A stretch of 64,000 bases of DNA from Polytrichum commune (GCA_950295325.1 OX485805.1:56754758-56818757), one strand, 5' to 3'. Numbered from the stretch's first letter, positions 37,650 to 48,646 are shown. Notes: generated by a model not told the origin, from the letters alone. Numbers and translations are program-made.

Positions 37650-39623
37650 CCTTACTTTACATTTTAGAATTTTACAATGATGAAAAGACATCATGTCTGT
37701 TGACGTAGTTGTTGTTCCAAAGTTCCAAAACAGTCGGCCATTGATGTCTGCATGCTAATTAGAAATCGGTGCATGGGTGCCACAGGGCAGAACCTTTTTG
37801 GCACAGACCAAAACTAGAATACTATATGATAGGACCTCCCTCCTAGTCGGGCCACTACCTAGACTAGTACAAAATCACAATGAGAAGTTTAGGTGCACAA
37901 GGCATGAATTCGTATAAAGTGCATTTGGGGGTGGGAATAAGATCAGTTTCTTAGTATATATGTTAGTACATGTCTACACTTTGCATAGTAAAATACCTAT
38001 TTTTATATATGTAAATATCGGAAGCAATCTAGATGTTTCTTTAAAGATTAAAAAAATTATTAGTTATAGTATGCTTCTAAGGAAGTGTTGGGTATGCCAA
38101 AGTACATTCCACATTCATGGCGGAGGTTCGATTAACCATTCCTTCACTACTACCAAACATGTCCAAAAAGCACACATTTTGGCCCCACCCCATCACTTCC
38201 CCAGACTTCTTCAGCCTTACGCTTGCTTACTACTTATATTCTGGAAGTTTGATCTTACAGTGCTCTTGTGCGAACCTTATTAATTGCCTGACAGACTTGT
38301 GCTGGTCTTAGAAGTTGGTCGGCTTCTAATCCGCTATTCTGTTGCAGATTCGTGTGGGGAGAGTTTCTTCCTTGCAGGGAATTGTCCTGACATACAAATT
38401 CTTGATGTCTAGACAACCAGTTTTGGGTTCTCAAATGTGCTCAGCATAATTATAATTTGGTGCTATTCGGTGAGTATCTTGACGTTATTTCTTTGGTCAG
38501 ATCATGAGGAAAGTGGGGTTTGAACCCCGGTTTTAGAAATTTCTTAATGAGAACAGCCATGTGGCAGCTCAGCTATGTATGTGAAAGGTTTTCTGATAAG
38601 TTGGCCTTCTTCGAACACAATGGTAGCTTATATATATTACAAAGAGGAAGTTGACAAGCTCTCTCTAGGATTCAGTCTAATGGTGATTTTTTGGAAGCAG
38701 TTCAACTCATTTCATCTTGATAAAGTGTTGACCTATAGCTTTCCGAGAGCCTTCCCCAGTAAGTTTCTAGTAGATATAGATTGATTCTCAGGTCAATGTA
38801 TACCTCTTGCATGTAAATCACTAGATGTAGTTATTTTCTCCCAAACTTGCTTTTCTTAGAGGTCAAGGTCTACATTGTACTCAAATACGCCACTAGTATT
38901 GACACCTTGAAAATCTCAATCTGCTTAAATTTCTAGTTCCTTTGGGCAAGGCATTGTGTTTTCAGGAGAGAAAGGCTTTCAAGGTGCGCCAATGGTTCAG
39001 TTAAGGGCGCCTTCAACCGCACGTTTTGTATAGGAGATTCAAAGTTGTTGCTGAAGGATTTGGGGTACGCTCTTCTCTTTGAAACCCATCATCTTTGAAA
39101 CCCATCATCATGGTTGACGAACAAAATTTAACACATCTTGTAAGAGTTTGGGATATGTCTATTAAGTGTGTCAAATGTTGGATTCAAATGGGAACATAGA
39201 GGATTTTAAAGAAGGGGCTCGGTAGGAGCGTTGATACAGTATCGTTGATGAATGGGGTTTAGGTAGGTCTTTCAATAATTTGTGGGAAAATTGAGACACT
39301 CTAAAGGTTACGGCATTTAGAATATACATGTCGTTTGTGTTTAACACTACCACTAGTGGTTTTTTCTTGAGCTTATATCATGGTAAAACGTTGTGCATAA
39401 ATAACCTGCATCCTGGGTTGCTCAGTCCACACCTGGACCTTTCACATAGTCTTCAATTACCGGTTACAATATGAATTAGTCGGAATGGTGAGTGCAATCA
39501 TTCAGTAATTGGAAACTCACCTCTTTGTTTGTTGCTTGCAATGAAACTTATATCAGGCATATATTATGATTAAAGGATCTACTTGTTTTGGACAAAAACT
39601 CACCCAAATCAAAAAGCAATACA
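37650..39623. other. Upstream region of the first TPR gene
   Basis: Probably promoter and 5' untranslated sequence. Two short blocks (CATCACTTCCCCAGACTTCT at 38191 and AGACAACCAGTT at 38411) recur upstream of the second TPR gene (54728 and 54780). A tRNA-like stretch on the minus strand near 38510-38580 (TAGCTGAGCTG and GGGTTCAAACCCC) may be a worn SINE head. Confidence 0.4.
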
Positions 39624-42620
39624 ATGTCACAAGAGGTTCTCAAAGTTTTGGTGGACTTGTGCAATGATGCGCTTTCGAGTGATCAAGCTCGTGCTCATTC
39701 CCTCAAGGAAAGTGGAGTTCATGAACATGAAGTTTGGAACTATATTGGTGCACTACATGATTTGAAGGCAAGAATTTACATTGATCCGCATGATGGAGGC
39801 ATCCTTTACCAACAAGGCATTCTTGATGGTTTAAAGCTTGACAAATATGAGGATATCTCGAATTTTGACTTCAACAAGGCTCGTGGATTGGTGGCATGCA
39901 ATGTTGATGTTGTCTATGGCAAAGCAAATGCGAACTGGAGGTTGAATGATGATCATCATGGTGCCTCGGATGTTTTGGACACAAATGAATGTGATACAAA
40001 TCATGCAAATGATTCAAGACAACAAGGTATGGTCAAAAACACATTGGGAGACTGTCAAGGTGCTTTGCAAGGCTTGGATATCTGCAATGAACTTGAACCA
40101 GACACTCATGCCTCTACTCTTTTTCAAGAGGGGAAATGTAAGTATCTTGAAGGTGACTTTGAAGGTGCATTGCATAGTCTCAATAGAGCAAACATGTTTG
40201 AACCTAACAATCCTTCAACCCTGAGGTATTGTGGGATTGTTAAATTTTACATGAAGGATTACAAGGCTGCTTTGAAAGATTTGGACAAAAGCAATGAACT
40301 TGAAGCAAACAATTGGCAGACTCTTAGTGAACGCGGCCGAACTAAACACTTTCTGGGAGATCGTCACGGTGCATTACTCGACTTGGACAAGAGCAATGAC
40401 ATTGATCCAAACAATTGTCAAACCCTTACTGAACGAAGCCGGACGAGATACTATCTAGGAGACCACGAAGGCGCGTTGCTTGATTTGAACAAGGCAAATG
40501 AAATAAAAACAAATGATGTTTTCATTCTTCGAAACCGCGCATTCATTAACGGAACCATAGGTGACTATGAAGGTGCTTTACGAGACGCAAAGAAAGCTTA
40601 TGAACTTTGTCCTGATATCCTCTCTCTAAAATGCCGCGCATTTGCGAGATACTTGCTTAAAGATTGGCACCGTGGTGCACATGACATTCAACGAGCTCTT
40701 GAACTTGATCCCAACAACATTGACACTCTTCAATATCAAGCCGATTTAAAGCGCGCAATGGGCGATTATCATGGTGCTATAGATGACTTGGACAAGGCAC
40801 ACCAACTTCAACCAAGTGAGGTTTACACTTTGAAATACCGAGCAAACATGAAATACTTGTTGCATGACTTCCAAGGCTCATTACATGACCTGGACAAGGC
40901 TCATGCACTCCAACCGCAAGATCCATACATCCTCAAGGAGAGAGTTGCGCTTAAAGTGATGATGAAGAACTATCAAGGAGCCATGGGGGATTTGGAGAGA
41001 GCGCATCAACTTGACCGTGATGAATTTACTCATGGGATGCGAAGAGGTGTAAGACAAAATTCACAGCAATACTTGAAAGCCATGGCCAGCTTGTTGCAGA
41101 AGGTTCTTCACAACAGGAATTTATTGGAAGATGAAGATATTGTTGGTTTATACAAGGAGGTGTCCTCACAAATCTCATTTCTTCTAGATGCAACGACGAT
41201 TGTGTTTCAAATGTGGGCGTATTGCGCCGTGGTTGTCATTTTTGTGTTCATGTACTTGATGGGGTATGTGGAGAGAGGCCAATGGGGCACATATTCAAAT
41301 GGGTCGTGGGAGTTCCGTGCAACATACGTGTGTATAGAGCTAAGGTTGGGAGCCTACCCATTTCAGAAGTTTAGGAGTGCTTCACCTCGTGCATTTCATC
41401 ATGGCCATGTCCAAGATGATCAACCTTTGAATGATCATCGCTCACTTGCAAATCACCACTTCCAGCAACAAAGTGGTGATATGTTTGTACAAAGTCGATT
41501 GTATCCTAAAGTAACTCAGCGCACAAAATGGTGCGGCATTCACCTTCGTCATCGCAGAGGAAAACAAAGCACTCAACTCAAGTATGAGCCACGCGTGTCT
41601 TCACGAAGAGATAAGCTGAAGAGGATCTACCTTGGAGAATATCAATCTCTTGCAGATGCTATCCTCATCCGTGATGTAGCTCACTTTTGCCTTGGCAAGG
41701 CGGGTCCTCTAAACTTGGATCCCATTCTTTACGAAAATCTTGAAGCCATTCCAGAAGGTCTTACACAACAACAGATACACAAACTTGTTTTAGAGCGTGC
41801 AAAACAAGTTGATCACTCGGCTTTCAAGGACTCGCTAGCTCAAGAAATTTTGGAAGATGTAGGGGGAGGTCTTAGTTTACATTGTTTACATTCGAATCAG
41901 CAGGAGTTGGAACATAATAGTTCATACTTCGGATCCGACATTGGGGAGCTGGATTCTACTAACTGGACATCCTTTGAATCGCATGTTGCAACTCATCCAC
42001 AAGATGAGGTCTTATCATCAGATGCTGCAGTCATCATGTCAAGCACCACTTTGTCGACACCAAACGAAACATGGAATCTTCATGCCACAACAGAGCATTC
42101 ACTAGTTGGTGATTATTTTGAAGATGCAAATTTTCGAACTCATGCTCAAAATGTGGACACACACGAAGAACGGACGTCATGTACTAACCACGACCAATCA
42201 GAGGTCGGAGTTGGCAACATGCTTTCAAAGTTTGAACCATTTTATGGTCAAATTTGGTCGCCGCGGGCTGAGGTGTGGACTCGAATTATCATAATCAAAG
42301 CGCCAGTGGGGACAAATCTTCTTCAACACCAGGAAATCAACCAAGAGCTTGTGTTTGCGCCCCATATGCTCCGCGCATTCTCTACGTTCGAAACTTTTGA
42401 ATCAAAAGGGTGGACTGTATGTGTGTCCAATTGTTCCACTCCCTTGCAAAGTGCTTACCCAAGCATGTCGAGTCCTTTGGAGGAGACTCCGAAGCCATGC
42501 CAGCAATATTTGTTCCGAATCCAAAAGTTTGGGACTCACGAAGAGTTGGCAATTTCAGACTCCATTCGAACCGCATTGGATAAGTTGAGTAACCTCCCAA
42601 GTTGGATCGTGTTGTTCTAG
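39624..42620 (+). CDS. TPR protein with AP2/ERF-like module, paralogue 1
   Basis: Single exon, about 998 residues from the first ATG. It has about 13 tandem TPR-like units of 34 residues up to about residue 467 (typical unit: GDYEGALRDAKKAYEL, with the Gly/Ala/Asp positions of TPRs). Next come a hydrophobic stretch at about 524-549 (WAYCAVVVIFVFMYLMGYV), then GQWGTYSNGSWEFRATY. A segment at about 631-709 resembles the AP2/ERF DNA-binding fold: GI.LR.RRGK, then RIYLGEY, then ADAILIRDVAHFCLG. The C-terminal 130 residues carry TRIIIIKAPVGTNL and a closing SIRTALDKL, a domain I do not recognise. The frame is open upstream of the ATG and shares SPKSK with the paralogue, so an upstream coding exon may exist. 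TPRs imply a protein-binding scaffold. Function and location (membrane or nucleus) are open. Confidence 0.85.
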   Translation: MSQEVLKVLVDLCNDALSSDQARAHSLKESGVHEHEVWNYIGALHDLKARIYIDPHDGGILYQQGILDGLKLDKYEDISNFDFNKARGLVACNVDVVYGKANANWRLNDDHHGASDVLDTNECDTNHANDSRQQGMVKNTLGDCQGALQGLDICNELEPDTHASTLFQEGKCKYLEGDFEGALHSLNRANMFEPNNPSTLRYCGIVKFYMKDYKAALKDLDKSNELEANNWQTLSERGRTKHFLGDRHGALLDLDKSNDIDPNNCQTLTERSRTRYYLGDHEGALLDLNKANEIKTNDVFILRNRAFINGTIGDYEGALRDAKKAYELCPDILSLKCRAFARYLLKDWHRGAHDIQRALELDPNNIDTLQYQADLKRAMGDYHGAIDDLDKAHQLQPSEVYTLKYRANMKYLLHDFQGSLHDLDKAHALQPQDPYILKERVALKVMMKNYQGAMGDLERAHQLDRDEFTHGMRRGVRQNSQQYLKAMASLLQKVLHNRNLLEDEDIVGLYKEVSSQISFLLDATTIVFQMWAYCAVVVIFVFMYLMGYVERGQWGTYSNGSWEFRATYVCIELRLGAYPFQKFRSASPRAFHHGHVQDDQPLNDHRSLANHHFQQQSGDMFVQSRLYPKVTQRTKWCGIHLRHRRGKQSTQLKYEPRVSSRRDKLKRIYLGEYQSLADAILIRDVAHFCLGKAGPLNLDPILYENLEAIPEGLTQQQIHKLVLERAKQVDHSAFKDSLAQEILEDVGGGLSLHCLHSNQQELEHNSSYFGSDIGELDSTNWTSFESHVATHPQDEVLSSDAAVIMSSTTLSTPNETWNLHATTEHSLVGDYFEDANFRTHAQNVDTHEERTSCTNHDQSEVGVGNMLSKFEPFYGQIWSPRAEVWTRIIIIKAPVGTNLLQHQEINQELVFAPHMLRAFSTFETFESKGWTVCVSNCSTPLQSAYPSMSSPLEETPKPCQQYLFRIQKFGTHEELAISDSIRTALDKLSNLPSWIVLF

Positions 42621-42743
42621 GCTTGTGTTTGGCGCTCGTGCACCTCCATGGATTTCATGTTTTTAGGGTAGATTGCAAGAATAGGGGATTTGAGAAAGAT
42701 TGCATACCTTGGACAACTAACCATCTAATTCAACTATTAGTTG

Positions 42744-43367
42744 CCTTTCATAACTATAGTTGTTCGTGATTTGACTTGTCAAAAAATGTAGTTAACTATA
42801 GTTGTTTTAATTTCGGTATGCCAAAAAATCTAGTTAACTATAGTTATATCTAGTTAATTGAAGTTGGGTGCATTCTGCAGTGTAGTACCATGATAGATCA
42901 TAGCATCTATATCTTTTCCTTTTCCTTTTATTCAAAACTTTAAATTTGGGACATGATTCCATTTGTGACTCGCACTCAATCAACACCCAATGCGCACGAC
43001 CTCATTATCTTTAAGTAACTTAGAGTATAATGAGTTCAACTGCTACAAGGAACCGTGGGTTCTATTCCTTCTTGGGATGGGTTGGCATAGGTGACAAACA
43101 TTGATTCTAACACATGGTCTCTTAAAGAAGTTATTGTAATATATTTCAATTCATAAATGAAAGAACTTGCCGGTTGGCTCCTTACAGATTTTGGAACTCT
43201 CAAGTTGTAGTTGTTTGAAAAATTCTAGTTAATTGTAGTTGTTTTTGAATCCGGTCTTAATTTTTTTTAGTTAACTATAGTTATTCTTCAAATCAGTTTG
43301 AAATTTTCCTAGTTAACTATAGTTGTTCCCTAAAATGTCTTGAAAAAAATCTAGTTAACTATAGTTA
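42744..43367. repeat. Cluster of TAGTTAACTATAGTT motifs
   Basis: About eight exact or near copies of TAGTTAACTATAGTT(G/A) at irregular 35-40-bp spacing, in two groups (about 42744-42860 and 43200-43367). The motif contains the palindrome GTTAAC. The right-most copy ends in the TTA target site of the next element. Confidence 0.8.
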
Positions 43368-44716
43368 GGGCCGGTTTACACTATGGACCATGAAGTTGGA
43401 CCAGGGCTCTGCAAGGCAGCTAATTGGCTCTTGAAGTTGTCCCGGGAAAATTTTGGTTTACACTAAGGAAAAAATGGCAGAAGGACCATGGAGGTTGAGG
43501 TCCCCAAAATATAAATTTTAAGGCCTAATAAATGCACTGACATGGTCCAACGGGTTTTGAGGTGAGAGAGGCAAGAGAGGTGGTCTGGTAAGAAAAGGCA
43601 AGGGCCCATGTCAAAGAAATGCCATTTCAAGAATGTTTTAATGAATCTACCTTTTATGTGCCTTAATTATATTATAGCCCATGAGACATACCAGCACTAC
43701 CTTGCCCTACCCCTTAAACCGGCTTACACGTGTTTCATCAAACAACGCGGGACATCTAGAACTCAAGAATTCACGTGCAGATTTGTTTTTTTGGTCTACC
43801 AACTGCAATGTTTGGAATTTGGGGGCTTGTAATATACCGTTGGAAAGGTCTTGAAAATATCTTTCCAACGGTATATTACACGCCACATAATGTTTAAAAA
43901 ATACAGTTGCAAAACAAAAAAGAAACATCTGTAGTCATTTAATGACTGTAGATCAGGGTGGTCAAAAGAAGCGCAATGGGAAATCTTCTAACATTAATTA
44001 TCAAATAATTGAAATTTAATGTTGAGCAAGGTAGGGTGGTAACAACATTAGATATGATCAAACACTAAATATCCTATTTAGTGTAGTGACAACACAAGGT
44101 ACATGTCACATGTAAATTACATTGAACATGTACAAATTGAATCACTCATTTTTTTGTAAAAATTGTTGTGAGAAGACCTCTCTTGACTCCATATGTTCCT
44201 CTCTCTACGTCCAATGCTTTCGTAAACCACGCTCAAAATTGCAATTTTTTCCCATCCTCCTTGCAAAATCAGTGTTTGAATGCCCACAACATTCTTCACA
44301 AGCATGTACAAAAATATGTACAATCCTAGTAGCATGACTATCTTCCTCCTCCTCTCCTCCATTTCGACCATACTTGCTGAATTTTAAGGCGAAAAGAAGA
44401 AAAAACTAAGTGACATGAATAAGTGAAGGCATGTGTAGGCAAGTGAAGGCAAATTGAAGTCAACAAAATGGTCAAACTTCAATTTTTCCCAAAACTGCCT
44501 TTTTTGGGCTTATATTAAAGAAAATCAGCACATCCACTTCTTGCCGCATGGTCATTCCTCTTGGTGCACATTCGGTTTACACCTAGTGAGGGGCCCAACG
44601 GCTTTGTAAATCAATTTTTTAAGAACTCGGACCATGAAATGTAGACCATGAACTTGTACCGCGGAATAAGGCATCTTCCGTGGGACGAGTTCATGGTCTA
44701 TGGTGTAAACCGCCCC
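43368..44716. mobile_element. PIF/Harbinger-like TIR element, long form
   Basis: The left end GGGCCGGTTTACACTATGGA and the reverse complement of the right end, GGGGCGGTTTACACCATAGA, form ~35-bp TIRs. A perfect TTA duplication is at 43365-43367 and 44717-44719. It is 1,349 bp long against 549 bp for its relative at 51505-52053, which shares both ends and internal words such as AATCAGCACATCCACTT. No intact transposase frame is seen, so it is probably non-autonomous or decayed. Confidence 0.85.
43830..43878. repeat. Perfect 18-bp inverted repeat
   Basis: TAATATACCGTTGGAAAG and its exact reverse complement, separated by a 13-nt loop, inside the 1.35-kb TIR element. Confidence 0.9.
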
Positions 44717-45760
44717 TTATTTTGGCCGTTGTCCAAGGTATGAAAGATTGCACAACAACTAGCATGTGTGCTTTCATTTTCTTGTTGTTTCGTGACGACA
44801 ACGTATTGCTAGTATGTACTATAGCTTTAAACTTCATTCATGTAAGCTTCCAAGAGATTTTTTTGAGTGTCTATCGATTCATTAAAGTGGACCATCACGT
44901 TGATATGAGCTTCTATCTCACTGAGGCCACTGCACTCCGTTACTCTAGGGTGGTTGCCTTGTCGACACCACCTTGATGTATTTCTAGTCCCATAAGCCTT
45001 TCGGCTTTCTGGACTTTGAAATGAAAGCCATTTTATGTCATAAGACAAGACATTAGAATTGTCATCTTAGCATGCCCATGGGAAATCCACTATACATGGA
45101 AATTTGGCCAATTTACCACTTAAGAGAGAGATAATGTAGGGAAGTGAATAAAACCGATGGAACTACACTAATTATCCCATTTAGTGAGGATGGGCTAATA
45201 ATGCGTGTGAGAAATTAGTGAAGGTGATACTAAATTTCTTTACGCTTTAAAATTAATAATGCTACGGTGATAAGATGTAGGTTTTTGGGAGTCCAAAGTG
45301 TCAAAGTGCCGACACACTCAGTGCAAGCTCTCTTCAATTTCTTGGTGTTAGGAGATAGTGAGCATAATACCAAGAGTGAGTCGAACGGGCATTTCAATCA
45401 CGCTGATCCCACCAGGATCAACGTTTCTTCTCTTTGTCATGAGATGCCTTGGGAATGAGTGGCACCGGGTGAAAAGAAAAAGAAGACTCTTTAAACTCAC
45501 CAAAACTAATTATACACTCTACAAACACCTTAGAACACACATTAATTTTCTTGAAATGTACTGTAAATGACCATGTATTCATGAATACAATATCACTTAT
45601 TAAAAAATTCAAGCCTTACTAATTTTAAGATTTTATCAAAAAAGTATGTTTCGGGAATAAGTACCACATGCACTAACTGGGATATTCAATGTGTTAGATT
45701 CCAAGTGTTAGTTTTGGGCGCCATGTCGACCTTTAAAGTAAGGATGCCGACATAGCCCCC

Positions 45761-46120
45761 TAACATTACCCAACCCAATACTCTTAACTCCGGCGCGGAG
45801 TTCGATGCAGCTCCGATGCAGCTCCGGGGAGGTTCGGATGCCAGCTCCGGTGGGTCCATTTTTCTGGCCCTCCCCGTTTTGGCCCCTTGATGACTTTTTT
45901 TGGTTTTTTTTTTGCTAAATTTGGGTTCTACGGCCCCAAATTACTCTAGGAGGCCCCTTATGAGATCAAGTAAGGCCCCACCCAATCAAAAAAATAGGGG
46001 GCAATTTTTGCCCCAACCCACCCGAACCCACCGGAGCTGGCATCCGAACCTCCCCGGAGCCGCATCGGAGCCGCATCGAACTCCGCACCGGAGTTAAGAG
46101 TATTGGGTTGGGTAATGTTA
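45761..46120. mobile_element. Long-TIR element with 14-bp flanking duplication
   Basis: GC-rich inverted arms of about 92 bp (45761-45853 and about 46029-46120), beginning TAACATTACCCAACCCAATA and containing CTCCGG, GCAGCTCCG and GGATGCCAGCTCCGG words. The direct repeat CCGACATAGCCCCC occurs at 45747-45760 and 46122-46135. The paralogous unit keeps a single CCAACATAGCCCCC near 51129. There is no coding capacity. The class is uncertain because a 14-bp duplication is longer than usual for TIR transposons. Confidence 0.8.
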
Positions 46121-46508
46121 TCCGACATAGCCCCCTTACAGAATCCTTGTGCCTTGCATTGATGACCGGAATATAGGAGGAGGGTGGTCCCCATGGGAAT
46201 CCCGGTCCTGGGTAAAGCGCACCTCAAACTATGTGTACTTGGAATATGGGCTGTGTTAACCTCCAACTACAGTCTAACCTTGATAATATCACACCATCCG
46301 TTTCACCATAAAGTGTGATATAAACAAGGTGTGACATATTTGATAATGTCACATTTTGAAGATTTGTGCATAATGTGATATTATCAAAAAAAAAAGGTAG
46401 AAAATCAAAATGAAATTACAATGTAAAAAAAAAAAAAAAAAAACACAAGACTTCAATGTTTTTGAATGTAAAATATAATTCAAAATTGTGAATAACAACA
46501 TGAGCACA

Positions 46509-46901
46509 TCACAATGTGTCATTGAGATCAGGTAAAGACCTCTCACTAGAGACAAAGAAGCTTCTAATGTCACATTGTTTTAGTGATGTTAAATGTCCAA
46601 CACCAATTCTAATGAGTTTGTCATGGATGTTTTCCATTCCTAACAACTCATGAGTGTTGAAAATTTGAGAACCTTGGCTAGCCATAAAATTCAAAACATC
46701 TTTAGCATATTTTTGTGCATCGCTTAGCTTCACTACTTTAGACTCATCATCATTGCTATCAACAATCAATGGGTCTTCTTCCATGGAATCAAGTACATGT
46801 TCGCCATCTTGCACTAATTGCACAAGCTCCTCAGTAGAATATTCCACCTCAATAGAATATTCCACTTGACATACATCTCGCACCTTGTCCTTAATAATTC
46901 A
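46509..46901 (-). pseudogene. Pogo/Tigger transposase C-terminal remnant
   Basis: About 130 open codons after an in-frame stop. The acidic segment (DSMEEDPLIVDSNDDES) followed by a helical tail is like the region after the DDE domain in Tigger-type transposases. The end SLKQCDIRSFFVSS contains QCDIRSFF, which fits the PCNA-binding PIP box Q-x-x-I-x-x-F-F, a feature known at the C-terminus of pogo-family transposases. The catalytic and DNA-binding domains are missing, so it is dead. Confidence 0.65.
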
Positions 46902-47120
46902 TACGCTACCGAATTCACAAAGCTATGCAACAATGCCAACGAAGGCTTACAAGAGCAAAAAACCAGCCAATCACTAGCTTCCAATGTAGCAACAACAACA
47001 AAAACAACAACACAACGAAGAACACCTGCACTGCATGAAGAAACACAAGCCTATGATAGAAAGTGTGCATTTAAATTCCAAATGAACAATGGTTCATTAT
47101 ATACAAGTGAGCTCGACCAT

Positions 47121-47276
47121 GAGCTTGACTAACCTACCTAGGAGACTGTTTCTACTTATGAGCTTGACTAACCTACCTAGAAGACTGTTTCTACTTATGA
47201 GCTTGACTAACCTACCTAGAAGATTGTTTCTACTTATGAGCTTGACTAACTAATCTAGAAGATTGTTCCTAATTGA
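47121..47276. repeat. 39-bp minisatellite, four units
   Basis: Four head-to-tail units beginning GAGCTTGACTAACCTACCTA. The first three are nearly identical and the fourth is diverged. It lies inside pogo-like element 1. Confidence 0.95.
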
Positions 47277-47904
47277 ATGCCCACTTAGGATGAGCAGCTA
47301 ACACTTATGATCTTACTAGATTCTCCTATGCGACTATTGACTATAGAAACAGTGAAGACCGTGCCACATATCTTGAGATTTCTACATTGCAAACCAATTG
47401 AACTAATTTAGCTTAAGTCGACACTACTCTGTACCAGCTCAGCTAAACCGTAGAACTTAACATCCTAAATTACTTCACACAAGCTGAAACCCTCAAAGAC
47501 ACATAGGTGAACACATGTGACGGAAGGTGGGGTGCATAGAGGCCAAGAAGTCTTGGCAGCGCTGTCAAAGACAACACCTTTGAGTGCCGTGTATAGACAG
47601 CACCGTTCAGGGTTGGTGCACAGAGGCGGCTCATGACCCTTTGAATAACATTGCATTTATCACATGGGTGGCTCATGACCCTTTTGGCTACTACAATATG
47701 TCCATCCAACCATCACATACAATCCATCCATATTTGATATTATCACATTTACACTACGGATTTTGGAAAAAAATAGTGACATTAACAAGGGTGATAGGGA
47801 TAATAACGAGGGAGTTTTACACTAAGAAAATCGGTTTCAAACTTTTAGGTGACAGTATCAAGGTGTCCCATTAACAAGGGTGACATTATCAAGGTTAGAC
47901 TGTA

Positions 47905-48646
47905 CTGTTCTCCCTCTTTAGTATGACACATTTGGGAAACACACAAAAAGTTGTATTATCGAGGTGTCGTCTTCTCATTAATATGATAAATGGTGTAAAG
48001 TTATCGTATTATTGAGGGAATACGAAAACATAAGTAATATGAGCTCAAAATATAAATAATGAGTCTAAGCAATATAGATGGTATGAAATAATAACTTATA
48101 ACTCCAAATAAATATAAATATTCTCAAGAACTTTTGAAATAGGAGTCCAAAGATCTGTGATATTGCCTACCCAAGTTAGCAACTGTCATCTTATCTAAAA
48201 TTTCTAATAACTTTTGAAAACTAATAATTTCGTTAACACCAAAATATAAAGAGGTCTCTAATATGAAACTAGACAACAGTGATGCATGACGCTTAGCATT
48301 AAGATACTGATGATATTGTATCACCCGTGTACAAGGCAACATACTAGGCAGGAGGCCACTCTAACCCTAATCATGCCCATTCTCTATTAGTAACCCTTAT
48401 TATCATTAAGTTCCCAATGATAAGTGAAGTTCCCAAGTGAAAATGAATATATTTTAAATGTATATAACATAGATGAAAGAAATTTTAGCATTAACTACCT
48501 CTTTGATATGACAAAACATAGAATTATCAAGTGTCGTAGTCGTATAAAAGAGGGAGTTTTGAAACTAAAAAGTTTGGTCTTGCAAAAATGTGTCGTAATA
48601 TTGAGGGTGTCGTATAAACAAGTGTCATATTAACGAGGTTAAAGTG
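47905..48646. mobile_element. Pogo/Tigger-like DNA transposon remnant 2
   Basis: It directly abuts element 1, sharing the TA at 47903-47904, and ends at a second TA (48647-48648). The ends CTGTTCTCCCTCTTTAGTAT and, reversed, CACTTTAACCTCGTTAATAT both run into GACAC. Internal ATTATCGAGGTGTCGTC-type words mirror the ends. It carries a second transposase tail on the minus strand. Confidence 0.7.
48124..48342 (-). pseudogene. Second transposase C-terminal remnant
   Basis: The tail ILDKMTVANLGRQYHRSLDS then YFKSS-stop parallels the element 1 tail (IHDKLIRIGVGHLTSLKQ.., SFFVSS) in position and pattern. The PIP-like end (HRSLDSYF) lacks the leading Gln. Confidence 0.45.

Larger units (their letters stand above)
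46270..47902. mobile_element. Pogo/Tigger-like DNA transposon remnant 1
   Basis: TIRs of about 25 bp (CAGTCTAACCTTGATAATAT left, CAGTCTAACCTTGATAATGT reversed right) flanked by TA (46268-46269 and 47903-47904). Further GTGACATTATCAAGG-like words lie inside both ends. It holds a transposase C-terminal remnant on the minus strand and a 39-bp minisatellite. CAGT-type ends with a TA target are those of the Tc1/mariner-pogo group. Confidence 0.85.

Noticed and set aside
38505-38585. tRNA gene on the minus strand
   Set aside because: Box A-like and box B-like words are present, but the anticodon arm and acceptor stem do not fold. More likely a worn SINE head.
44827-45048. Minus-strand frame of 73 codons shared in part with 49739-49969
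   Set aside because: It lies in block a of the large tandem unit. The frame is not preserved between the copies, so it is not under coding constraint.
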